Shown here one piece after another: positions 1 through 5,792 of a DNA stretch of 8,901 bases. Source of the DNA: Nitrospirota bacterium (GTDB lineage: Bacteria > Nitrospirota > Thermodesulfovibrionia > Thermodesulfovibrionales > UBA1546); assembly GCA_004298625.1 (NCBI GenBank), contig SCSY01000246.1, positions 1-8,901 of the forward strand, written 5' to 3'. The position numbers and the translations under genes were made by a program. Position 1 is the stretch's first letter; each line of letters begins with the position of its first letter. The notes beneath the pieces were generated by a model. That model ran no database searches and was not told where the DNA came from. It was given only the letters and a program-made list of their open reading frames with translations.

Positions 1-2
1 GA

Positions 3-503
3 GGGAAGGTTGTAGAACTTGAAACAGGAAAGCCTATTGAAGGGGCTGTAGTGGCAGCAGACTGGGTTATTGAGCCATTTGTGCATTCAGAGAGAATATG
101 CGATGCAAAAGAGACAGTTACAGACAAGAATGGAGAATTTGAGCTTCCTAAAGGCACTTGCGTAAGTCACCCTTTTGCAGACATGTATAAACCGTATGTC
201 GTGATTTTTAAACCTGGTTATCTTGGTTATCCACCACTTGGATACAATCAAGATCAGAGGAAAACTTATATGCCTGATTTTATGGGAGATGAGTTCAAGG
301 ATGAAAAAAGGTATTACGTTATAAAGCTTGGAAGGCCAAAGACAAGAGAGGAAAGAATCCATACGCTTGATGGCGCAGATTTCCCAATTCACGACGAGGT
401 TGTAGAAAAATTACCTAATCTTATTCGGTTTATAAATGACGAAAGAAAGAATTTAGGTTTTAAAGGTGAAGTATACAAAAAAGAGGGGAAAAATGAAAAA
501 TAA
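3..503 (+). CDS. Carboxypeptidase-regulatory-like domain protein, 5' partial
   Basis: The reading frame is open from the window edge, so the true start lies upstream and only the last 166 codons are visible. The first residues (GKVVELETGKPIEGAVV) match the opening strand pattern of carboxypeptidase-regulatory-like (CarboxypepD_reg / DUF4198-like) beta-sandwich domains, where 'TG.PI.GA.V' is typical. 'TDKNGEFELPKG' about 30 residues later is the usual following 'T..nG.F.l' strand. These domains are generally found in exported or surface-anchored proteins and are not catalytic. The rest is tyrosine- and proline-rich, then charged and lysine-rich, with no motif I recognise. A GTG at position 51 could be read as a start, but it falls inside the conserved strand and is unlikely to be one. 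The stop overlaps the next gene by 11 bases, implying co-transcription. Domain family is a reasonable call; function is unknown. Confidence 0.7.
   Translation, partial: GKVVELETGKPIEGAVVAADWVIEPFVHSERICDAKETVTDKNGEFELPKGTCVSHPFADMYKPYVVIFKPGYLGYPPLGYNQDQRKTYMPDFMGDEFKDEKRYYVIKLGRPKTREERIHTLDGADFPIHDEVVEKLPNLIRFINDERKNLGFKGEVYKKEGKNEK
481..488 (+). promoter_or_regulatory. Ribosome binding site fixing the start at 493
   Basis: AAGAGGGG lies four bases before the ATG at 493, with core GAGG about six bases away. It decides the start: a GTG in frame at 466 would add nine charged residues (MKYTKKRGK) in front of an otherwise clean signal peptide and has no comparable site before it. Confidence 0.6.
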
Positions 504-2814
504 ATTCCTTTTTTTGATTTTAATTTTTTCAGTAATATTTCTCTATCATAGTAAATCAAGTGCTTATTCTATTGATGTTCATAGGAAGATTACGGAAAAG
601 GTTATTAAACTGAATGAGGAAAAGATAAGCAAATATATTTCGTCAGCTACCGGACTATCGGATGGCATTAGAGCAACGATCAATAACAAAACCATAAAAA
701 TATGGATCGAAGACGGCAGCTATTATGAAGACTTTAACTGGAATTTGCTGAATAACCCTTTGTTTTCTCATTTTTATAATCCCTTGACCAACAAGTCAGG
801 CGTCGGAGATATATGGTTTTCTGCCTACGATTGGTCTAATTCTTTAGTTAACCCGTGGTCATGGAGGATAGCAAGAAATAAATTTTATGAGGGACTAACT
901 CTAAAAACAAAAACGGAAAGAGAAAAAGCCCTTGCTGATGCCTTCAGGGCAATAGGTCATGTAATACATCTTGTAGAAGACGTAGCTGTGCCGGCTCATA
1001 CAAGAGGAGATTTGCATATTAGCGAGCCATATGAAAAATATACAAATAAAAATATAGGTTCATTGTCTTATACGTCAGTTCCATTTCAATACTGGAAAAT
1101 TTCTATTAGCCCAACATCTCCAAAGCAATTCTGGGATTTGGATTCTTATAATGGCAGCATTCCTTATGGCAGTGGTTATATCGGGCTTGCTGAGTATACA
1201 AATGCCAATTTTGCAAGCAGCGATACGATATTTTCAGAAACATTATTTAGTTTTGATCCACACTATTTCCCATTTCCGAGAAAATCAAGTTCGATTCTAT
1301 ATGAAGAAATCAATCCGTTAACTAATAAAAAAACAAAATATTTTAGAATAATAAAAGATTCTGAAAATATTGAACACTTTGCAGTTGCAGGTAGATTTTA
1401 TGATATTTTTGAGGGCTGGCCTAACTTGCGGAGATCGTTTATCAGTCTTGATGATAAATGTCATGATGAATATCAGCAGAAACTTATCCCCCGCGCAGTC
1501 GGCTACTCGGCAGGGCTGCTGAACTATTTCTTCAGAGGCAGTATTGACATGGTAAGAGACACGGAAAATGATGCCTGCAAATATGTTGTTTATAATTTTT
1601 CAAACGAAAATATGGAAGGCACATTTGGACTTTACTATGACGATGCAAGCGGCAACCGTAACAATGTTGCAAGCGGAGATTTAACTGCAAATGCCGGTAA
1701 ACCAAGCAACCCCATAACCCTTAATCTTACAGACGAAGAAAAGAAGAAATCCAAATACATCCTTGTCTTTCAAGGCAAAATGGGAAATGAAACAAATGCT
1801 GTTGTGGCAGACACAAACGTAACCCCATTTATATCCTCCTGCGGAAAAGAACTCACAATTACAGGGTCTGACACAGTTTCACAGGACAGCTCAGAACAGT
1901 TTGAAGTGACAGGATGCACAGGATGCGAAGACGACGTCAAATGGGAAATAACAGGCGAAGGAGCAACCATAGATAAAACTGGAGTTCTATTGGTTGATAA
2001 AACTGCTTGCGGAGGAACACTAACCTTAACGGCAAAATGTCCTGTATGCGAAACAGAGCTAACAAAAACCATAACCATACCTGATGCAATAACGATAAGC
2101 GCCCCTGACAGTAGTAATTGCTACACAGCAAGCGGAGGAGCAGAACCATATCAATGGGACATTACAAAAGGAACAATTGATGAAAAAGGATGTGCAGATA
2201 TTAAAGGCCAGTGCGGGACTGTAACAATAAATGTAACAGACGCAAATAAATGCACAGGCAAAAAAAACCTGGATATACCTACCGAGGAACTCATAATCAC
2301 CGGCTCAGACACAACAACCAGAAACAGCACGAGGCAATACACAGCAACCGGCTGCGGTGAAGTCCAATGGAGCGTGTCAGGAAAAGGAGCGTCCATAAAC
2401 AAAACCACAGGACTGCTTACAACCGACAGCACAGCCTGCGGAGCAGTATCAGTTACAGCAACATGCACTGCCTGCAACACAACAGCAACAAAAAGCGTAA
2501 GGGTTACGGATGCGGGACAGTGGGTGTATGTACCCTTTAGTCAAAAATTTGGCTGCAGTACCAATAGCCAATGTTATTGTGGTCGCGACGTGTGGTCAAG
2601 TAAAACAGAGGGGCAATATCGGTATCGCCAGATATGGAGTTCTACTTGGGGCCAGCTAGTGTGGTACGAAAATTGTCAAATGACTTCGGCTTGTCTTTCT
2701 CCGAAAACGCCAGACCCCGGTATGCCCATCTGTGGGGAGTTAGCACAGGGTCGTTTTCTTGTTAACTATGGTATTTCGCAAGAAGATGTGTATAGTTGGG
2801 AGTGCCCAAGATGA
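493..2814 (+). CDS. Exported zinc-dependent phospholipase C / P1 nuclease-like protein with cysteine-rich Ig-like repeats
   Basis: The product is about 773 residues. Residues 1-24 look like a Sec signal peptide: lysines, a hydrophobic stretch (FLFLILIFSVIFLY), then SKSSA before Tyr25. Residues 25 to about 360 resemble the zinc-dependent phospholipase C / S1-P1 nuclease fold. His30 sits close to the predicted mature N-terminus, 'SHFYNP' (His93) follows, and the core helix has His156, His159, Asp163 and His169. The last three show the H-x3-D-x5-H spacing of the family, and 'HTRGD' follows. These are the expected zinc ligands, so a hydrolase acting on phospholipid or another phosphodiester outside the cytoplasm is likely; the substrate cannot be told. 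Residues 453-672 form three Ig-like (BIG2-type) repeats. Residues 676-773 are a tail rich in Cys, Trp and Tyr that I do not recognise. At least 21 cysteines lie after residue 449, unusual for bacterial Ig-like repeats. The C-terminal half is richer in ACA/GCA codons and less AT-rich than the N-terminal half. Confidence 0.7.
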   Translation: MKNKFLFLILIFSVIFLYHSKSSAYSIDVHRKITEKVIKLNEEKISKYISSATGLSDGIRATINNKTIKIWIEDGSYYEDFNWNLLNNPLFSHFYNPLTNKSGVGDIWFSAYDWSNSLVNPWSWRIARNKFYEGLTLKTKTEREKALADAFRAIGHVIHLVEDVAVPAHTRGDLHISEPYEKYTNKNIGSLSYTSVPFQYWKISISPTSPKQFWDLDSYNGSIPYGSGYIGLAEYTNANFASSDTIFSETLFSFDPHYFPFPRKSSSILYEEINPLTNKKTKYFRIIKDSENIEHFAVAGRFYDIFEGWPNLRRSFISLDDKCHDEYQQKLIPRAVGYSAGLLNYFFRGSIDMVRDTENDACKYVVYNFSNENMEGTFGLYYDDASGNRNNVASGDLTANAGKPSNPITLNLTDEEKKKSKYILVFQGKMGNETNAVVADTNVTPFISSCGKELTITGSDTVSQDSSEQFEVTGCTGCEDDVKWEITGEGATIDKTGVLLVDKTACGGTLTLTAKCPVCETELTKTITIPDAITISAPDSSNCYTASGGAEPYQWDITKGTIDEKGCADIKGQCGTVTINVTDANKCTGKKNLDIPTEELIITGSDTTTRNSTRQYTATGCGEVQWSVSGKGASINKTTGLLTTDSTACGAVSVTATCTACNTTATKSVRVTDAGQWVYVPFSQKFGCSTNSQCYCGRDVWSSKTEGQYRYRQIWSSTWGQLVWYENCQMTSACLSPKTPDPGMPICGELAQGRFLVNYGISQEDVYSWECPR
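1849..2082 (+). repeat. Ig-like repeat 1 (coding)
   Basis: Encodes residues 453-530 of the exported hydrolase-like protein. Its opening, ELTITGSDT then S..Q and TGC, aligns with the opening of the third repeat at 13 of 23 positions by eye. The pattern (tgsd, W.I.G.GA.IDKTG.L, then T.TAKC) fits a BIG2-type bacterial Ig-like fold. It contains Cys475, Cys478, Cys506, Cys516 and Cys519, which could form disulfides after export. Confidence 0.6.
2083..2286 (+). repeat. Divergent Ig-like repeat 2 (coding)
   Basis: Encodes about residues 531-598 and is more diverged and shorter than its neighbours. It keeps the 'GGAEPYQWDI..G.ID' turn-tryptophan pattern and the closing 'GTVTINVTDA' strand of prokaryotic Ig-like or SprB-like repeats. 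It carries Cys543, Cys567, Cys574 and Cys587. Confidence 0.45.
2287..2508 (+). repeat. Ig-like repeat 3 (coding)
   Basis: Encodes residues 599-672 and is the close relative of repeat 1: ELIITGSDT, then WSVSGKGASINKTTGLL, then the ACGAVSVTATC strand. It carries Cys621, Cys649, Cys658 and Cys661, in positions similar to those of repeat 1. This points to internal duplication. Confidence 0.6.
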
Positions 2815-2924
2815 AACAGATTTTACAGATAATCAGTTTTCTTGATGCCTATCCTAAAGAAGCGATGAGAAATGACTCTAAAATTTTAAAAATATGTTAT
2901 CTTAAACTTGAAATTTTAATATAG
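2811..2924 (+). CDS. Possible 37-residue ORF coupled to the preceding gene
   Basis: An ATG at 2811 shares ATGA with the stop of the preceding gene and opens a frame of 37 codons ending in TAG at 2922-2924. GGAG at 2799-2802 lies eight bases before the ATG, and its stop sits inside the ribosome binding site of the next gene. The peptide (beginning MKQILQIISFLDAYPKEAMR) matches nothing I know and has no signal peptide or Cys motif. The ATGA overlap and upstream GGAG are the only arguments for translation. The stretch is AT-rich and could be open by chance. Low confidence. Confidence 0.2.
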   Translation: MKQILQIISFLDAYPKEAMRNDSKILKICYLKLEILI

Positions 2925-2929
2925 GGGGT
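2923..2929 (+). promoter_or_regulatory. Ribosome binding site of the REC-NuoE gene
   Basis: AGGGGGT lies about five bases before the ATG at 2935. It is the only purine-rich G tract in an otherwise AT-rich 120-base leader and supports that ATG as the start, which also gives a complete receiver domain. Confidence 0.6.
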
Positions 2930-2934
2930 AGTTT

Positions 2935-3873
2935 ATGGCGAAAAAACCCGGGATTTTAATTGTTGACGATGAGGCGGTTGTTATAAAAAGCGCGGAGAGG
3001 GTGCTTAAGAGCGAAGGGTATCGTGTTGAAGGCGCTCTCGGCGGAAGAGAAGCGATCATGAAGATAGAGCAGGGCGGATACGACCTTGTTTTCACAGACC
3101 TGAAGATGCCCGAGGTCGACGGGATAACCCTTATCAGATGGATAAAAAAATCAAAACCTTCGATAGGCATCGTCATCATTACCGGATATCCGTCGCAGGA
3201 TACCATAAAGGAAGCGCTTGAATTAGGAATCATTGACTATGTGCCGAAACCATTCACTCCTTCTGTGCTTTTAGATGTTACGGAAAGGGCTGCTGAGTGG
3301 ATAAAGGGCAAAAAACCTGAAAAACCTGAGGAAAAGAAGGTTAAAGAGGAATTCCCTCCTGCAATGGAAGCAGAGCTGGAGAGGGTCATCGCCGACTTAA
3401 GGCGAAAGCAGGGAGCTTTAATACCTGTTCTTCAGCGCGCTCAGGAAATTGTCGGGTATCTTCCCCCTGTAGTCCAGAAAAAAATTTCAAAGGGATTAAA
3501 TATACCGGTAGCAGAAGTGCACAGCGTTGTATCCTTCTATTCTTTTTTTACAATGAAGCCGAGGGGCGACCACAATATAAGGGTATGCCTCGGCACTGCA
3601 TGTTATGTAAGAGGGATCGAAGGCGTCCTGAGCAAGATTAAAGACGCATTGAAGATAGACATCGGAGAAACAACAGAGAACAAGAAATTTTCTCTGGAAG
3701 GCGTCCGGTGTCTCGGGGCCTGCGGGCTTGCGCCTGTAATGGTCCTGGATCAGGAGACACACGGAGCCATGACCCCAAAGAAGGCGTTGGAGATTATAGG
3801 CCAGTATGAACCTGCAATGCTGGAGGCGGCGTCTGCATCAGGCATGGAAGAAATGGCCGAGAGGGAGGGGTAA
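2935..3873 (+). CDS. nuoE: Response-regulator receiver domain fused to NuoE-type [2Fe-2S] NADH dehydrogenase subunit
   Basis: This is a 312-residue fusion. Residues about 6-122 are a full REC domain: acidic pocket Asp11/Asp12, phosphoacceptor Asp55 in 'FTDLKMP', Thr83 in 'IITG', Tyr102 and Lys105 in 'YVPKPF'. All residues needed for phosphorylation and switching are present. A Lys/Glu/Pro-rich linker follows (about 124-140). Residues about 143-295 are a NuoE/HydC-type thioredoxin-like domain: a helical N-terminal part ('GALIPVLQRAQEIVGYLP', 'SVVSFYSFF'), then Cys218, Cys223, Cys259 and Cys263 in the C-x4-C and C-x3-C arrangement that binds one [2Fe-2S] cluster. In complex I and bifurcating hydrogenases this subunit docks on the NuoF flavoprotein and holds cluster N1a. 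Ordinary NuoE is about 150-180 residues with no receiver domain, so the extra 140 residues are the oddity. It is one base before the NuoF-like gene and surely in the same operon. What phosphorylation does here is not known. Confidence 0.92.
   Translation: MAKKPGILIVDDEAVVIKSAERVLKSEGYRVEGALGGREAIMKIEQGGYDLVFTDLKMPEVDGITLIRWIKKSKPSIGIVIITGYPSQDTIKEALELGIIDYVPKPFTPSVLLDVTERAAEWIKGKKPEKPEEKKVKEEFPPAMEAELERVIADLRRKQGALIPVLQRAQEIVGYLPPVVQKKISKGLNIPVAEVHSVVSFYSFFTMKPRGDHNIRVCLGTACYVRGIEGVLSKIKDALKIDIGETTENKKFSLEGVRCLGACGLAPVMVLDQETHGAMTPKKALEIIGQYEPAMLEAASASGMEEMAEREG
3861..3870 (+). promoter_or_regulatory. Ribosome binding site fixing the NuoF start at 3875
   Basis: GAGGGAGGGG, inside the last codons of the preceding gene, lies four bases before the ATG at 3875. 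It favours this start over an in-frame ATG at 3806, which would add 23 Trp/Arg-rich residues read out of frame through the preceding gene's 3' end. Confidence 0.65.
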
Positions 3874-3874
3874 A

Positions 3875-5791
3875 ATGAATAAATTAAAAATAGAGGACCT
3901 TCAGAATATCAGGGAAAAGAATAAGGCTGAGTTTGCGTTAAGGGAAGGCGGATACAAAGCAAAGGTTACAGTCCATATGGGCACCTGCGGAATTGCTGCA
4001 GGCGCAAGGAGTGTAATGGATGCATTGACCGGCGAAATAACAAAAAATAATATTAAGGATGTAATTATAGCATCATCGGGCTGCGCAGGGCTCTGCGGGA
4101 AGGAGCCGATTGCAACCGTGGAGTTGTTAGGGCAGTCTCCGGTGAAATACTGCGACCTCGATAAAGATAAAATGCAGAAGATAGTGGCCGAACATATCAT
4201 CGGAGGAAAAGTCGTAGAAGACTATGCCCTGCCCAAGAAAGACGACATGCCGTTTTTCAAAAACCAGGAATTACGCGTACTGAGAAATGTCGGCTTTATG
4301 GATCCTGAAAGTCTTGAAGAATATATCGCCAGAGACGGCTATCAGGCGGCGGCAAAGGCGCTTACGCAGATGACCCAGGAAGAAGTTATCAAGGTTATAA
4401 AGGATTCGGGCCTTAGAGGAAGAGGCGGCGCCGGCTTTCCTACAGGCTTAAAATGGGAATTTGCCTCAAAGGTCAAGTCTGATATCAAGTATATGCTCTG
4501 TAACGGCGATGAAGGGGACCCGGGCGCATTCATGGACAGGTCTGTCATGGAGGCAGACCCATATTCGGTAATAGAAGGAATGATTATAGGCGCCAAGGCA
4601 ATAGGCGCGCACTATGGTTATATATATGTCAGGGCTGAGTATCCACTGGCTGTGAAGCGGCTTCAAATGGCGATAGACCATGCTACGGAGGCGGGTCTGC
4701 TGGGGAAGAATATTCTTGATACAGGGTTTGATTTTGAACTCGCTATATATCTCGGAGCAGGGGCTTTTGTATGCGGTGAAGAGACAGCCTTGATGCGTTC
4801 CCTCGAAGGAAAACGCGGGATGCCGAGGCCGAGGCCTCCTTTTCCCGCTCATAAGGGTTTATGGGATAAGCCGTCGGTATTGAATAATGTCGAGACCCTG
4901 GCCCAGATAGCCCCGATAATCATTAACGGCTCCGACTGGTACAGAAGCTTCGGCACGGAGAAGAGCGCGGGCACGAAGGTGTTTGCGCTTACAGGCGCTG
5001 TAAATAATGTAGGGCTTGTTGAGGTGCCGATGGGGATTCCCTTGAGGACGATCATATACGACATCGGAGGCGGAATAAGGAAGGGAAGAAAATTCAAGGC
5101 CGTGCAGATGGGCGGGCCGTCGGGAGGGTGTATTCCAGAGGGCCTTCTTGAAACTCCCGTAACGTATGAGGATATAGTTGCAACAGGCGCAATTGTAGGC
5201 TCGGGCGGCATGGTTGTCATGGATGAAAATACATGCATGGTCGGGACTGCGAAATTCTTCCTTGAATTTACGGCAGATGAATCCTGCGGCAAATGCACGC
5301 CGTGCAGGGTTGGAACAAAGATACTGCTCGATATGCTTACCGACATTACAGAGGGAAGGGGAAAGGAAGAAGATATAGATACGCTTCTGGACCTCGGCAG
5401 GGATATAATCGCCACATCGCTTTGCGGCCTCGGGCAGACAGCTCCCAATCCGGTGCTTACAACAATAAAATACTTCAGGGACGAATATGAATCTCATATA
5501 AAACACAACTGGTGCAAGGCAGGTGTATGCCGGAATCTGACCACATTCATGATAGATGAAAAACTGTGCAAGGGATGCGGGGCATGTTTGAGGGCCTGCC
5601 CGTCAAAGGCGATCACAGGTGAAAAGAAAAAGCTGCATAAGATTATTCAGGAACTCTGCGTGCATTGCAGAACGTGTTATGAGGCGTGTAAATTCAAGTC
5701 TATAAAAATTCTGCCTGCCAAATTTGAAGGCGACCCTTCGGAATTAGTCGGAGCAACAACGGAAACTGAAACAAAAAAGGGGGAAGCATAA
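3875..5791 (+). CDS. nuoF: HydB/HndC-type NuoF: FMN- and NADH-binding Fe-S flavoprotein
   Basis: The product, 638 residues, is the NADH-oxidising subunit: FMN takes a hydride from NADH and feeds electrons into Fe-S clusters. Residues 1 to about 115 form a thioredoxin-like HndB-like domain with Cys38, Cys70, Cys74 and Cys93. Residues about 125-450 are the NuoF core: FMN loop 'RGRGGAGFPTGLKW' (181-194), 'GDEGDPGAF' (211-219) and the nucleotide-site motif 'GAGAFVCGEETAL' (294-306), then the SLBB region. Cys471, Cys474, Cys477 and Cys517 bind the N3-type [4Fe-4S] cluster. The C-terminus is a two-cluster ferredoxin domain (Cys565/568/571/575 and Cys595/598/601/605). Complex I NuoF of E. coli type is about 445 residues and lacks both end domains. 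The present layout matches the beta subunit of NAD-linked, often electron-bifurcating [FeFe]-hydrogenases and formate dehydrogenases, and some anaerobes' complex I. The gene is one base after the REC-NuoE gene and one base before the NuoG-like gene. Confidence 0.93.
   Translation: MNKLKIEDLQNIREKNKAEFALREGGYKAKVTVHMGTCGIAAGARSVMDALTGEITKNNIKDVIIASSGCAGLCGKEPIATVELLGQSPVKYCDLDKDKMQKIVAEHIIGGKVVEDYALPKKDDMPFFKNQELRVLRNVGFMDPESLEEYIARDGYQAAAKALTQMTQEEVIKVIKDSGLRGRGGAGFPTGLKWEFASKVKSDIKYMLCNGDEGDPGAFMDRSVMEADPYSVIEGMIIGAKAIGAHYGYIYVRAEYPLAVKRLQMAIDHATEAGLLGKNILDTGFDFELAIYLGAGAFVCGEETALMRSLEGKRGMPRPRPPFPAHKGLWDKPSVLNNVETLAQIAPIIINGSDWYRSFGTEKSAGTKVFALTGAVNNVGLVEVPMGIPLRTIIYDIGGGIRKGRKFKAVQMGGPSGGCIPEGLLETPVTYEDIVATGAIVGSGGMVVMDENTCMVGTAKFFLEFTADESCGKCTPCRVGTKILLDMLTDITEGRGKEEDIDTLLDLGRDIIATSLCGLGQTAPNPVLTTIKYFRDEYESHIKHNWCKAGVCRNLTTFMIDEKLCKGCGACLRACPSKAITGEKKKLHKIIQELCVHCRTCYEACKFKSIKILPAKFEGDPSELVGATTETETKKGEA
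5777..5785 (+). promoter_or_regulatory. Ribosome binding site of the NuoG-like gene
   Basis: AAGGGGGAA, within the last codons of the NuoF-like gene, lies seven bases before the ATG at 5793. The upstream TAA ends one base before that ATG, so translation is probably coupled. Confidence 0.6.
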
Positions 5792-5792
5792 A

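Noticed and set aside
2151..2480. Minus-strand open frame of 109 codons under the Ig-like repeats
   Set aside because: Its composition (Val/Ser/Pro-rich) is what the Thr/Gly/Ala codons of the opposite strand give in reverse; there is no ribosome binding site or domain.
2842..2903. Possible sigma-70 promoter before the REC-NuoE gene (TTGATG at 2842, TATGTT/TATCTT at 2893-2903)
   Set aside because: No pair of boxes has acceptable spacing and match; AT-rich DNA gives such hits by chance.
2879..2918. Inverted repeat TAAAATTT ... AAATTTTA upstream of the operon
   Set aside because: It is eight A/T-only pairs with a 24-base loop, too weak for a terminator, and there is no T run or known operator pattern.
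3806..3874. Longer NuoF start at the ATG at 3806
   Set aside because: It would overlap the NuoE domain gene by 68 bases and add a Trp/Arg-rich extension unlike the family, while a strong ribosome binding site precedes 3875.
4849..5506. Long minus-strand open frames of about 200 codons inside the NuoF-like gene
   Set aside because: They are antisense to a gene whose motifs are unmistakable, have no recognisable domain, and arise from the codon bias of the coding strand.
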